Positions 8,236-17,420 of a stretch of DNA of 64,000 bases are shown one piece after another. Numbering within the stretch: position 1 is the first letter of the stretch; each line of letters starts with the position of its first letter. Made by a program: the position numbers and the translations under genes. Source of the DNA: Microbacterium sp. 8M. GTDB lineage: Bacteria > Actinomycetota > Actinomycetes > Actinomycetales > Microbacteriaceae. A model generated the notes under the pieces. The model searched no databases. It was not told the origin of the DNA and saw nothing but the letters and a program-made list of their open reading frames with translations. The stretch is from positions 1,972,059 through 2,036,058 of the forward strand of contig NZ_LR733284.1 of assembly GCF_902506375.1 (NCBI RefSeq), read 5' to 3'.

Positions 8236-9345
8236 TCAGCCGGCGCTGACTCCGAACAGAAGGCCCAGCGCGTAGGTGACCGCCGCCGCCCCGAAGCCGA
8301 TCGCGAGCTGGCGCAGTCCGCGGCGCAGCGGCGGACCCCCGGAGAGCACGCCGACCGTGGCACCCGTGCTCAGCAGCGCGATGCCGACGAGCACGAGGGC
8401 CACGACGATCGCCGGGGTGCCCTGCATGCCGAAGATCCACGGCAGCACGGGCACGATGGCGCCCGAGGCGAAGAGCAGGAAGCTCGAGATCGCGGCCGGC
8501 CAGGCGTTCCCGACGATCTCGTGCTCGTCTCCGTCGTCCGCCGCGACCCGCAGCGGCCCGGTGGCGCGCTGGGCGAGCCCCGCCTTCGCCGCGCTGACGA
8601 CACGGCGCGCGCGTTCCAGCGCCTCCTCGGAATCCATGCCGCGCGCACGGTAGACCAGTGCGAGCTCGTTCTCGTCCAGATCCAGGTCGCTCGCCGTCGC
8701 GGCGCCGTGCCCGTTCTCCTGGGTCGCCTCCAGCAGCTCGCGTTGCGAACGCACCGACACGAACTCACCCGCGCCCATCGAGAGCGCCCCCGCGAGAAGC
8801 CCGGCGAGACCGCTGAAGAGCACGAACCCGCTGCCCGCGCCGGTCGCCCCGATGCCGAGCACGAGGGCGAGGTTGCTCACGAGCCCGTCGTTCGCGCCGA
8901 ACACGGCGGCACGGAAGGATCCGGACAGCTGCCGGCGTCCGCGCGCGGCGAGTCCGCGCACGACCTCGAAGTGCACCTTCTCATCGGCGCGCATCGCGGG
9001 CGTGGCGTACGCCTCGGAGTCGTACGGGGAGCGCGCCTCGGCGCTCTGGGCGAGCGCCAGCACGAAGATGGATCCGAAGCGACCCGCCATCCAGCCGAGC
9101 ACCCGCGTGCGCAGGCCCGGCCGGGGCAGCCGCGCCGGCTCCCCGCCGAGAAGTTCCAGCCAGTGCGCCTCGTGGCGGCCCTCCGCGGCGGCGAGCTCGA
9201 GCAGGATCTCCCGCTCCTCGCCCTCGCGCCGTGCCGCGAGCTGCTCGTACACGTGAGCCTCCGCACGCTCCTCGACGAGGTAGCGCGACCAGCGCCGGCG
9301 GTCGGCTGCCGTGGGCGCGGCGGGCACGGGGGCAGGGGTGTTCAT
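8236..9345 (-). CDS. VIT1/CCC1-family transporter with N-terminal ferritin-like domain
   Basis: A 369-residue membrane protein. Residues 15-130 are a hydrophilic helical region with spaced Glu and His residues (YLVEERAEAHVYEQL, then AEGRHEAHW), typical of the rubrerythrin/ferritin-like domain of membrane-bound ferritins. Residues 145-369 are the VIT1/CCC1 transporter unit, recognised by FGANDGLVSNLALVLGI and the GALSMGAGEFVSVRSQREL loop, with about five transmembrane helices. Such fusions export Fe2+ or Mn2+ from the cytoplasm and protect against metal or peroxide stress; the ion here is inferred. ATG 9343-9345 follows GAAGGAC. Confidence 0.88.
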   Translation of the reverse strand: MNTPAPVPAAPTAADRRRWSRYLVEERAEAHVYEQLAARREGEEREILLELAAAEGRHEAHWLELLGGEPARLPRPGLRTRVLGWMAGRFGSIFVLALAQSAEARSPYDSEAYATPAMRADEKVHFEVVRGLAARGRRQLSGSFRAAVFGANDGLVSNLALVLGIGATGAGSGFVLFSGLAGLLAGALSMGAGEFVSVRSQRELLEATQENGHGAATASDLDLDENELALVYRARGMDSEEALERARRVVSAAKAGLAQRATGPLRVAADDGDEHEIVGNAWPAAISSFLLFASGAIVPVLPWIFGMQGTPAIVVALVLVGIALLSTGATVGVLSGGPPLRRGLRQLAIGFGAAAVTYALGLLFGVSAG

Positions 9346-9505
9346 CGGCGTCCTTCGGGATCGGGGGCCGTTCCACGCTATCCATCCGCTGCGCCGCGAT
9401 CCGCACGGAGGCGGGGATTGACAGCATTTCGGGGATCCGAACCGCCGGCCCCCGGGCGCGTCCCTTCGACCGGCTCGAGCCCCGCCGTCCGGGGCCGGCT
9501 AGGGC
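9346..9505. other. Intergenic spacer with CCCTTCGACCGG repeat-like and GC-rich hairpin
   Basis: No ORF is supported here. The segment contains CCCTTCGACCGGCTCGAG (from 9472), which resembles the spacer sequence near 4050. GCCCCG (9479-9484) can pair with CGGGGC (9490-9495) next to the helicase stop codon. This is a possible weak terminator of the helicase gene. Confidence 0.3.
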
Positions 9506-11248
9506 TCAGGAACGGACGCGCCGCCGCAGGACGTCGATCCGGGACTGCAGCTGGGCGACCGTCGCCTGCGCCACCGCCGGACCACCGCACAGCCGCCGCA
9601 GCTCGGCGTGCACTGCGCCGTGCGGCTCCCCCGTCTGCCGCGCGTACAGGCCGACGAGGCTGTTCAGGAGCTGCCGCTGCTCGCGGAGCGTGCGGTGCAG
9701 CGGCTCGGGAAGCGTCGTGGTGGCCGTGGGCGCCTGCGCCTCGCGGGCCTCGCGGAGTCGCGACTGCCGGGACTGGCGCTGCATGAGCAGCTCGTGCACG
9801 TGCTCGGGTTCGAGGAGCCCGGGGAGCCCGATGAACTCCTCCTCCTCGGGCGTCCCGGGTTCGGCGAGCTGGCCGAACTCCTTGCCGTCGAACACGACCC
9901 GGTCGAAGTGCGCAAGCGACGAGATCGCCTGGTAGCTGAACTCCTGGGTGAGCGCATCGGAGGCCTCCTCCTCGCGGTTCGCGCTCTCCAGCAGCGAGTC
10001 GTCGAGGCCGTCGGCGTCCTTCGACTGCCGGTCGAGCGCGTGATCGCGCTGCTTCTCCAGCTCGTTCGCGAGCTTCATCAGCACCGGCACGTTCGGCAGG
10101 AACACGCTCGCAGCCTCACCACGACGACGGGCCCGCACGAAACGGCCGATCGCCTGCGCGAAGAACAGCGGCGTCGACGACGAGGTCGCGTACACGCCCA
10201 CCGCCAGCCGCGGTACGTCGACTCCTTCCGACACCATGCGCACGGCGACCATCCAGCGATCCTGTGATGCGCTGAACTTCTCGATGCGCTCGGAGGCCGT
10301 GGCGTCGTCGGAGAGCACCACGGTGGGTCGCTGCCCGGTCATGGAGTGCAGGATCTTCGCGTACGCACGAGCCACCGTCTGATCCGTCGCGAGCACCAGC
10401 CCGCCGGCGTCGGGCACGTGATGGCGGATCTCCGTGAGCCGGCGATCGGCGGCCGAGAGCACGGCCGGCATCCACTCCCCCTCGGGATCCAGCGCGGTGC
10501 GCCAGGCCTGAGAGGTCACATCCTTCGTGTTGTCCTGGCCGAGATGCGCCTCGAGCTCGTCGCCGGCACTCGTGCGCCACCGCATCTTCCCCGCGTACAT
10601 GTGGAACAGCACCGGCCGCACCACGCCGTCCTGGAGCGCGCGGCCGTAGCCGTACGCGTAGTCGGTGCTGGAGACACGCGCCCCCGACTCGTCGGGCAGG
10701 TACTCCACGAACGGGATCGGCGCGGTGTCGCTGCGGAACGGCGTGCCGCTGAGGAGCAGGCGCCGGCGCGCCGGTGTGTAGGCATCGCGGATGGCGTCGC
10801 CCCAGCTCAGAGCGTCGCCGCCGTGGTGCACCTCGTCCAGGATCACGAGCGTGCGCGCCCCCTCGGTGAGGTGCTTGTGCACGGACGACTTCGCGGCAAC
10901 CTGGGCGTACGTCACCACGACGCCGTGGTACTGGCGCGACGGCGCCCAGTGACTGTTGCGGAACCGCGGATCGAGCCGGATGTGCACGCGCGCGGCGGCG
11001 TCGGCCCACTGCGTCTTGAGGTGCTCGGTCGGCGCGACCACGATCACGCGGTCGATCTCGTTCGTGCGCAGCAGTTCCACGGCCAGGGTCAGCGCGAACG
11101 TGGTCTTGCCGGCGCCAGGCGTCGCGGCGACCAGGAAGTCCCGGCGATCGGGGATCCGGAAGTACTCCTCGAGCGCCTCGCGCTGCCAGGCCCTCAGCCG
11201 ATCTGCGGTTCCCCAGGGTGCGCGCTGGGGGAAGGACGGGGAGAGCAT
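9506..11248 (-). CDS. DEAD/DEAH-box (superfamily 2) helicase, stand-alone
   Basis: A 580-residue SF2 helicase. Residues 41-50 hold Walker A (AATPGAGKTT), 138-142 DEVHH, 166-174 the motif III/SGTPFRSD block and 365-372 QAIGRFVR (motif VI). The order and the ResIII/helicase-C layout resemble XPB/SSL2-like bacterial helicases. Beyond about residue 430 there is a long charged helical C-terminus, first very rich in Glu, Lys and Gln and ending with repeated LQSRIDVLRRR-type heptads, likely a coiled coil. No nuclease or methylase gene adjoins it, so a restriction-type role has no local support. ATG 11246-11248 opens the protein just before the Q-motif-like DRLRAWQREAL. Confidence 0.85.
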   Translation of the reverse strand: MLSPSFPQRAPWGTADRLRAWQREALEEYFRIPDRRDFLVAATPGAGKTTFALTLAVELLRTNEIDRVIVVAPTEHLKTQWADAAARVHIRLDPRFRNSHWAPSRQYHGVVVTYAQVAAKSSVHKHLTEGARTLVILDEVHHGGDALSWGDAIRDAYTPARRRLLLSGTPFRSDTAPIPFVEYLPDESGARVSSTDYAYGYGRALQDGVVRPVLFHMYAGKMRWRTSAGDELEAHLGQDNTKDVTSQAWRTALDPEGEWMPAVLSAADRRLTEIRHHVPDAGGLVLATDQTVARAYAKILHSMTGQRPTVVLSDDATASERIEKFSASQDRWMVAVRMVSEGVDVPRLAVGVYATSSSTPLFFAQAIGRFVRARRRGEAASVFLPNVPVLMKLANELEKQRDHALDRQSKDADGLDDSLLESANREEEASDALTQEFSYQAISSLAHFDRVVFDGKEFGQLAEPGTPEEEEFIGLPGLLEPEHVHELLMQRQSRQSRLREAREAQAPTATTTLPEPLHRTLREQRQLLNSLVGLYARQTGEPHGAVHAELRRLCGGPAVAQATVAQLQSRIDVLRRRVRS

Positions 11249-11383
11249 GGGATTCCACGATAGACGAGCCCGCCGACATCCCGGACCATACGGCGGGGCT
11301 CCTCCGGCGGGGCGCACGGCGTCCGGCGCGAGTAGTCTCGGATCCGGCGCCGCGCCGACCGCGCGGCATGCAGGAGGAGGATC

Positions 11384-12208
11384 ATGTCCGGTCACGAGCC
11401 GCGCACCCCGTATGTCCCCAACGACACCCCGCACCCATGGCATCGCTATGTCGCGCTGGGCGACTCGTTCACCGAGGGCATCGGCGACCCAGAGCCGAGC
11501 GCGCCCGGCGGCCACCGCGGCTGGGCCGATCGCGTCGCGGAGGTGCTCAGCGCGCAGAGCGAGGATTTCGCGTACGCCAATCTGGCCGTGCGGGGCAAGC
11601 TCATCGCGCAGATCGCCGATGAGCAGATCGCCCCCGCGATCGCGCTCAACCCCGACCTCGTCACGCTGTGCGCGGGTGGCAACGACGTCATCCGCCCGGG
11701 AACCGATCCCGACGAGATCGCCGTGCAGCTGGACGACATGGTCACGCGCCTGGACCGCACCGGCGCAGCGATCGTGCTCATCACCGGCATCGACACGGAC
11801 TTCACGCCGGTGTTCCGGCCGTTCCGCGGCAAGGTCGCGATCTACAACGAGAACGTGCGCGCCATCGCCGAGCGTCACGACTGCATCGTCGCGGACCAGT
11901 GGGGTCTGAAGACCATCCAGGATCCCCGGTTCTTCGCCGACGACCGGCTGCACATGAACCCGCTCGGGCATCACGAGGTCGCCCGGCTGGTGCTGCGCGC
12001 GCTCAACGTCCCGAACGATCTGCAGCCGATGGTGGCCGACCCGCTCCCGGAGCGCACCTGGCGCGAGGCCCGCAACGAGGACCTGGTGTGGGCCCGCACG
12101 CACCTCGTGCCGTGGGTGCTGCGACGTCTGCGCCACCAGTCCTCCGGTGACGACATCGAGGCGAAGCGCCCGGAGCCGATGCCCGTGCTGCTGCCGCGCG
12201 AGGACTGA
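11384..12208 (+). CDS. SGNH/GDSL-type hydrolase (cytoplasmic)
   Basis: A 274-residue esterase or lipase-like enzyme. Block I GDSFTEG gives nucleophile Ser28; block III GGND gives the oxyanion Asn100; block V DDRLHMNP gives the Asp187-His190 dyad. There is no signal peptide or transmembrane segment, so it is likely cytoplasmic. ATG 11384 follows an unusually strong AGGAGGAGG site, and TAGTCT at 11333-11338 is a suitable -10. The last 60 residues are charged and not part of the SGNH fold. It is divergent from the helicase. The substrate is unknown. Confidence 0.88.
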   Translation: MSGHEPRTPYVPNDTPHPWHRYVALGDSFTEGIGDPEPSAPGGHRGWADRVAEVLSAQSEDFAYANLAVRGKLIAQIADEQIAPAIALNPDLVTLCAGGNDVIRPGTDPDEIAVQLDDMVTRLDRTGAAIVLITGIDTDFTPVFRPFRGKVAIYNENVRAIAERHDCIVADQWGLKTIQDPRFFADDRLHMNPLGHHEVARLVLRALNVPNDLQPMVADPLPERTWREARNEDLVWARTHLVPWVLRRLRHQSSGDDIEAKRPEPMPVLLPRED

Positions 12209-12264
12209 GCACCTCACCGCGGTCGCACGGCTCGGCGGCCGAACGCCACCCGCCCGGCGCGATC

Positions 12265-13083
12265 TCAGGGGCGCGCGGAGGGCGGATGCTGCAGTGCCCA
12301 CAGGGCGACCGCCGCCGTGGAGGCGACGTTGAGCGAGTCCACGCCACCGGCCATCGGGATCGTCACGACCGCGTCGGCCGCCGCCAGGGCATCCGCGGTG
12401 AGACCGGGCCCCTCGGATCCGAACGCGAGCGCCAGGCGCTCCGGACGGGTGGCCGCATACGCCTCCAGCGGCACCGCGTCCTCGCGCAGCGCCAGGGCGG
12501 CGAGCCGGATCCCCTCCGCACGCAGCAGCGGGGCGAGCTCTTCCCAATCGCGGAACCGCGTCCAGGGCACCTGGAACACGGTGCCGGTGCTGACCTTGAC
12601 GCTGCGGCGGTACAGCGGGTCCGCGCAGCGCGCCGAGACGAGCACCGCGTCGGCGCCGAGGGCGGCAGCCGCCCGGAACGCGGACCCGACGTTCGCATGC
12701 TCGATGAGATCCTCCAGCACGAGGATCGTGCGCGCTCCGGCCAGGACCGCGGACAGCGCCGGGAGCGGCGGCCGGTGCATCGCGGCCAGAGCGCCGCGGT
12801 GCACGGGGAACCCTGCGACCGCCTCGACCACGACATCCGGGCAGACGTACACCGGCACAGAATCGGCGAGGGCGAGGTCGCGGATCCCGGTGAGCCAGCG
12901 CTCCTGGGTCAGGATCGACCGCGGCCGATGCCCCGCCCGCACGGCGCGCTCGATCACCTTGAGCGACTCGGCGATGTACAGGCCGCCCTCGACGTCCCGG
13001 CGCGCACGCAGCGCGGTGTCGGTCAGACCCCGGAAGTCGTCGAGACGAGGATCACCGGGGTCGTCGATGCGGAGTTCGTGCAC
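12265..13083 (-). CDS. SpoU/TrmH-family RNA 2'-O-methyltransferase
   Basis: A 272-residue SPOUT enzyme that methylates ribose 2'-OH in rRNA or tRNA using SAM. Motif 1 is NVGSAFRAAAALGAD (131-145, with Asn131 and Arg137), motif 2 FGSEGPGL (221-228) and motif 3 IPMAGGVDSLNVASTAAVAL (242-261), which together form the trefoil-knot cofactor site. An N-terminal RNA-binding domain covers about 1-110. GTG 13081-13083 was chosen over more upstream starts because GGAAGAG lies just ahead of it and homologues begin at this point. The target nucleotide cannot be stated. Confidence 0.9.
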   Translation of the reverse strand: MHELRIDDPGDPRLDDFRGLTDTALRARRDVEGGLYIAESLKVIERAVRAGHRPRSILTQERWLTGIRDLALADSVPVYVCPDVVVEAVAGFPVHRGALAAMHRPPLPALSAVLAGARTILVLEDLIEHANVGSAFRAAAALGADAVLVSARCADPLYRRSVKVSTGTVFQVPWTRFRDWEELAPLLRAEGIRLAALALREDAVPLEAYAATRPERLALAFGSEGPGLTADALAAADAVVTIPMAGGVDSLNVASTAAVALWALQHPPSARP

Positions 13084-13184
13084 GGATCCACTCTTCCAGG
13101 TCGATAGCCGGTGGCGTCCCCGGCACTCGCGAACCCGTGGCCGCCCCGACGACACGCCACCGTAGACTCGGGCGGGGAGGTTCC

Positions 13185-14021
13185 GTGAACAGCAGCATGC
13201 CGTCGTTGCACGCGCAGCTCGAGCCGGTCGCCGAATTGCTGGCCGGCCGCCGCATCGCCTTCCTCACCGGTGCCGGTCTCTCCACGGATTCCGGCATCCC
13301 CGCCTATCGCGGCGCCGGTTCCGCACCGCGACGCACCCCCATGACCGTGCAGACGTTCCTCGGATCCGAGGACGCGCAGCGCCGGTACTGGCTCGGCAGT
13401 CATCTCGGATGGCGTTCCTTCGGCGCCGCCGATCCGAACCCCGGTCACCGCGCGATCGCCGCCCTCGAGTCCGACGCACGAGCCGTCGGTGTGATCACGC
13501 AGAACGTCGACGGGCTGCATCTCGCTGCCGGGTCCGCGCGCGTGGTCGAACTGCACGGCACGATGCGCACCGTGCTGTGTCTGCGGTGCGGGCAGGCGTT
13601 CTCCCGCGACGCCGTGGCCGCTCAGATCGAGCACAGCAACCCCTGGCTGGACGTGCCGGACGAGGTGCTGCTCGCCCCGGACGGCGACGTGCGCCCCGAG
13701 AGCACGGCCGGGTTCGTCCTCCCGATCTGCACGGTGTGCCGGGGCCCGCTCAAGCCGGACGTGGTCTTCTTCGGCGAGTTCATCCCCGCCGACCGGTTCG
13801 CCACCGCCGAGGCCCTATTGCGCTCGGGTGATGCGCTGGTCGTCGCCGGGTCGTCCCTCGTGGTGAACTCCGGGATCCGGATCATCGAGCGGGCGCGCCG
13901 TCGGGGCCTTCCCATCGTCATCGTCAACCTCGAACCGACCCGTGCCGACGCCTGGGCCTCCGTGACCATCGCGGCTTCCACCAGCGTCGTCCTCCCCGCC
14001 CTTCAGGAGCTGCTGTCGTGA
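13185..14021 (+). CDS. NAD-dependent protein deacylase, class II sirtuin
   Basis: A 278-residue Sir2 protein. It shows the NAD motif GAGLSTDSGIPAYR (29-42), TQNVDGLH (105-112), the general base His124 in ELHG, and a zinc site of C132-x2-C135 and C182-x2-C185. The 46-residue insert between the two Cys pairs and the AYRG form of motif I match the class II (SIRT4-like) group. It removes acyl groups from lysines using NAD; its targets are unknown. GTG 13185 follows GGGAGG, with TAGACT at 13163-13168 as -10; ATG 13197 is a possible alternative. Its stop overlaps the start of the histidine phosphatase (GTGA), so the two are co-translated. Confidence 0.92.
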   Translation: MNSSMPSLHAQLEPVAELLAGRRIAFLTGAGLSTDSGIPAYRGAGSAPRRTPMTVQTFLGSEDAQRRYWLGSHLGWRSFGAADPNPGHRAIAALESDARAVGVITQNVDGLHLAAGSARVVELHGTMRTVLCLRCGQAFSRDAVAAQIEHSNPWLDVPDEVLLAPDGDVRPESTAGFVLPICTVCRGPLKPDVVFFGEFIPADRFATAEALLRSGDALVVAGSSLVVNSGIRIIERARRRGLPIVIVNLEPTRADAWASVTIAASTSVVLPALQELLS

Positions 14022-14602
14022 CCCTCATCACCCTCGTCCGCCACGGTCAGACCGACTGGAACCTGGAGGGCCGGATCCAGGGATCCACCGACATCCCCCT
14101 GAACGACACCGGACGCGCACAGGCTCGCGATGCGGCGCGGCGCCTCGCCGGCACGCCCTTCGACCACGTCTACGCGAGTCCGCTCAGCCGCGCCCGGGAG
14201 ACCGCGGAGATCATCGCCTCCGAGCTCGGATTGCCGGCGCCGCTGATCACCGTCGGCATGCGCGAGCACGAGTTCGGCGACGCCGAAGGGATGCTCTGGG
14301 ACCAGTACGTGGAGCGGTTCCGCGCGCGCCGTGAGGAGGTGCCGGGCGCTGAGACGGTCCCGGCGCTCACGGCCCGCGCCCTGGCCTCGCTCGACCGGAT
14401 CGCGCTCGCCGCCCGCCGTCGCTCCGCACCCCGCGTCGAGTCGGTGCTGATCTGCACCCATGGCGGCGTCATCCGCGCCCTGCTCGAGCACGTTTCCGGC
14501 GGCACCCTTCCCGCGCCGGGCGAGCGGCTGGGCAACGGCTCCGTGCACCGCTTCGCTATGGACGGCGGCGGTCTGCGGCTGCTCGACACGGCCGCGGTGT
14601 GA
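14018..14602 (+). CDS. Histidine phosphatase family protein (phosphoglycerate mutase-like)
   Basis: A 194-residue member of the histidine phosphatase superfamily. The phosphorylated His9 is in VRHGQTDWN, followed by the conserved Arg and the QARDAARRL helix. The second catalytic His is in ICTHGGVIRAL near residue 147, and the acidic residue is in REHEFGD. The length fits the broad-specificity phosphatase branch, not the cofactor-dependent glycolytic mutase. The four-nucleotide overlap with the sirtuin gene suggests a functional link, but none is known. The substrate is undefined. Confidence 0.88.
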   Translation: MTLITLVRHGQTDWNLEGRIQGSTDIPLNDTGRAQARDAARRLAGTPFDHVYASPLSRARETAEIIASELGLPAPLITVGMREHEFGDAEGMLWDQYVERFRARREEVPGAETVPALTARALASLDRIALAARRRSAPRVESVLICTHGGVIRALLEHVSGGTLPAPGERLGNGSVHRFAMDGGGLRLLDTAAV

Positions 14603-14693
14603 GCGCGTCGCGCACGGGACGGGCCCGCTGCCGTCCCGGCGCGTCTCGGGGGCGGGCGTAGGATCGAAGGAGCCGCCGACCCCGAGGAGAGCT

Positions 14694-16007
14694 GTGAATC
14701 CCGCCCCTGCACCGACCTGGCGGATGTGGCTCATCTGGACGGTGGGGGTCGCGGCGTACGTGCTGTCGATCACGAACCGCACTTCGCTGTCCGCCGTCGG
14801 CGTGGACGCGGCGCACCTGTTCCAGGCCGATGCGTCCACGCTCTCGCTGTTCGCGGTGCTCCAGCTCGCCGTGTACGGGCTCATGCAGATCCCGGTCGGC
14901 CTCCTGCTGGACCGGTTCGGATCCCGTCCGATCATGGTCGCGGGAATGCTGCTCATGGCGATCGGCCAGCTGGTCATGGCGTTCGCGCCCAACGTCGGTG
15001 TCGCGATCGTGGCGCGCATGATCCTCGGCGCCGGCGACGCTGCGATCTTCCCCGGCGTGCTGCGCCTGGTCGCGATCTGGTTCCCCGCGCAGCGCGGACC
15101 GCTGATGGCGCAGCTGACCGGAATCGTGGGTCAGCTCGGCCAGCTCGTGGCGCTGATCCCGCTTCCGCTGCTGCTGCACTCGACCACGTGGTCGGTGGCC
15201 TTCGGGAGCTTGGCGGGGCTGGGCGTGCTGTTCACCGTGCTCGTGTTCGCGGTGATCCGCAACCGCCCGCCCGAGCTCAGCCAGGACGTGTCGGTGAACA
15301 CGGACACCGGCGCCATCCGCGTCGTCACGTCGCAGGTGGATCTGCGCGTCTCGCTGCGCGAAGCACTCGCCCACCCCGGCACGCGCCTCGGCTTCTGGAC
15401 CCACTTCACCACGCCGTTCGCGGGCACCGCGTTCATGATGCTCTGGGGGATCCCGTTCCTCACCAGCGGCGAGGGTCTGTCCACCGGCACGGCAGCGCTC
15501 GTGACGACCGTCTACGTGCTGTTCGGGATCCTGTTCGGCCCGGTGCTGGGAACCCTGTCGGCACGCCACCCCACCAGCCGCTCGCTCATGCTCGTGCTGC
15601 CGACGATCGCGGTGCAGGTCGTCGTCTGGCTCGCCGTGGTGCTGTGGCCCGGCCCGGCACCGCTCTGGCTGCTGATCGTCCTCGCGATCGCGCTCGCCTC
15701 CGGCGGACCCGCATCCATGGTCGCGTTCGACCACGCCCGCACGCACAACCCGCAGCACCGGCTCAGCACGGCGACCGGGGTCGTCAACGGCGGAGGCTTC
15801 CTCGCCGCGCTCATCGCGATCTTCCTCATCGGACTCGCCCTCGACCTGCAGGGCGCCGGCACGCCGGCGACGTATTCGCTCGACGCGTTCCGCTGGGCGT
15901 TCCTCACCCAGGTGCCGCTGTGGCTGCTGGGCACGGCCTTCATCGTGCGGGAGCGACGGCTGACCCGGCGCGTGCTGGGTCTGGACCGCCGCTCCCGGGA
16001 GGGCTGA
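14694..16007 (+). CDS. MFS transporter (nitrate/sugar-phosphate antiporter-like fold)
   Basis: A 437-residue carrier with about 12 hydrophobic segments. The first loop carries the MFS signature GLLLDRFGSRP, and DAAIFPGVLRLVAIWFP resembles the ACS/GlpT-like branch. The central loop near residues 195-225 is hydrophilic, as usual between the two six-helix halves. GTG 14694 follows CGAGGAGAG and a TAGGAT box is at 14657-14662. Frames starting further upstream overlap the phosphatase and are not used. The substrate is not predictable. It is convergent with the BCKDH operon. Confidence 0.85.
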   Translation: MNPAPAPTWRMWLIWTVGVAAYVLSITNRTSLSAVGVDAAHLFQADASTLSLFAVLQLAVYGLMQIPVGLLLDRFGSRPIMVAGMLLMAIGQLVMAFAPNVGVAIVARMILGAGDAAIFPGVLRLVAIWFPAQRGPLMAQLTGIVGQLGQLVALIPLPLLLHSTTWSVAFGSLAGLGVLFTVLVFAVIRNRPPELSQDVSVNTDTGAIRVVTSQVDLRVSLREALAHPGTRLGFWTHFTTPFAGTAFMMLWGIPFLTSGEGLSTGTAALVTTVYVLFGILFGPVLGTLSARHPTSRSLMLVLPTIAVQVVVWLAVVLWPGPAPLWLLIVLAIALASGGPASMVAFDHARTHNPQHRLSTATGVVNGGGFLAALIAIFLIGLALDLQGAGTPATYSLDAFRWAFLTQVPLWLLGTAFIVRERRLTRRVLGLDRRSREG

Positions 16008-16016
16008 CCGCGCCGG

Positions 16017-17420
16017 TCAGCCGAGCAGCATCGCCCGGCCCGGCTCCTCCAGGACGTCGGCGACGGCCTTCAGGAACTGGGCGCCTTCGGCACCGTCCAC
16101 GATGCGGTGGTCGAACGAGAGGCTGAGCGTCATGACGTCGCGCAGCGCGATCCCGCCGTCGTGCTCCCAGGGCATGCGCCGCACTGCGCCGAGGGCGAGG
16201 ATGCCGGTCTGTCCCGGGGGCAGGATCGGCGTGCCGGCATCGATGCCGAAGACCCCGATGTTGGTGAGCGAGAACGTGCCGCCCGCGAGATCGGCCGGCG
16301 GGGTCTTCCCGCTGCGCGCCGTGCGGGTCAGCTCCGCGATGGCTGCGGCGAGCTCGCCCAGCGTCATGCGGTCGGCGTCGCGGATGATCGGCACGATGAG
16401 CCCGCGGTCCGTGGCCGCCGCGATGCCGAGGTCGACGAAGTGCTGCTGCACGATCTCGCCCGCCTCGCCGTCCCAGCGGGAGTTCAGACCCGGGAAGTGT
16501 CCGAGCGCCAGGCACACCGCCTTCGCGACCACCGTCAGCACCCCGATGCGCGGGGCATCGGGCGCGGCGGTCTTGCGCAGCGACGCGATGAGCTCGCTCG
16601 TCGCGGTCACGTCGACCGTGTGGAACGTGGTCACATGCGGCGCGGTGAAGGCGCTCTGCACCATGGCCTCCGCCGTGTGCTTGCGGACGCCGCGGATCGG
16701 GACGCGCGTGGTGGCGCGCTCCCCCGCCGACGGACGGATGCGGGCCGGCACGGTCGACGCGGACGCGGGCGCGGACGCGGACGCGACGGCAGCGGACTCG
16801 GAGGTCGTCCCGCCGGCGCGCTGGGCGATCCGCTCCCGGTACGCGTCCACATCGGCCCGCGTGATCACGCGGTCGCCGAGCTCGGCCGCGACCAGCGCGA
16901 GGTCCACGCCGAGCCCTTTCGCGTAGGCGCGCACCGGGGGCGTGGAACGCGGCCGCTCCCCGCGCACCGGCGGAGCGGGGTGGACCTCGATCGCGTCATG
17001 CGGCGCCGCGACGCGCACCTCGGCGTCGGCGGCCACGGCGGTCGTGGTTCCCGCGGCCGCGCGACGGGCCCTGCGCTGGGGACGCCCGGCGGAGGGCGCG
17101 GCGCCGTAGCCGACGAGGTTCGGACCGGATCCCTCCTCGACGGCCTGTGCGGGGGCGGCCGGCGCGGGGGTCGGCTCCGCGCCCTCGATCTCGAAGCCCA
17201 CCAGGGGGGCGCCGACCGGAACCACGTCGCCGGCGGCGGCGTGCAGCGCCGTGATCACACCGGCGTGCGGCGAGGGCAGCTCGACGACCGCCTTGGCGGT
17301 CTCGACCTCGGCGAGGGTCTGGTTCAAGGCGACGGTGTCGCCCTCGGAGACCAGCCACTGCACGATCTCGGCCTCGGTGAGACCCTCGCCGAGATCCGGG
17401 AGGAGGAACTCCTGCTTCAT
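16017..17420 (-). CDS. bkdB: Branched-chain 2-oxoacid dehydrogenase E2 (dihydrolipoamide acyltransferase)
   Basis: A 467-residue E2 core subunit that moves the acyl group from E1 to CoA. It has one lipoyl domain (1-75) with lipoylated Lys43 in VETAKAVV, an Ala/Pro linker, a peripheral-subunit-binding domain (about 158-198, PPVRAYAKGLGVDL), a second linker and the catalytic domain (about 235-467). The catalytic motif is DHRIVDG, with His438 and Asp442. A single lipoyl domain plus clustered E1alpha/E1beta genes favours a BCKDH-type complex over the AceE-type PDH usual in actinobacteria. ATG 17418-17420 overlaps the E1beta stop by four nucleotides. Confidence 0.88.
   Translation of the reverse strand: MKQEFLLPDLGEGLTEAEIVQWLVSEGDTVALNQTLAEVETAKAVVELPSPHAGVITALHAAAGDVVPVGAPLVGFEIEGAEPTPAPAAPAQAVEEGSGPNLVGYGAAPSAGRPQRRARRAAAGTTTAVAADAEVRVAAPHDAIEVHPAPPVRGERPRSTPPVRAYAKGLGVDLALVAAELGDRVITRADVDAYRERIAQRAGGTTSESAAVASASAPASASTVPARIRPSAGERATTRVPIRGVRKHTAEAMVQSAFTAPHVTTFHTVDVTATSELIASLRKTAAPDAPRIGVLTVVAKAVCLALGHFPGLNSRWDGEAGEIVQQHFVDLGIAAATDRGLIVPIIRDADRMTLGELAAAIAELTRTARSGKTPPADLAGGTFSLTNIGVFGIDAGTPILPPGQTGILALGAVRRMPWEHDGGIALRDVMTLSLSFDHRIVDGAEGAQFLKAVADVLEEPGRAMLLG

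Noticed and set aside
9506..12547. 1013-codon version of the helicase gene
   Set aside because: The additional N-terminus covers the SGNH gene in antisense; the true start is ATG 11246-11248.
14556..15758. 400-codon minus-strand frame across the MFS gene
   Set aside because: The MFS protein on the other strand has clear transmembrane periodicity and motif A; the antisense product is hydrophilic His/Arg/Glu-rich sequence.
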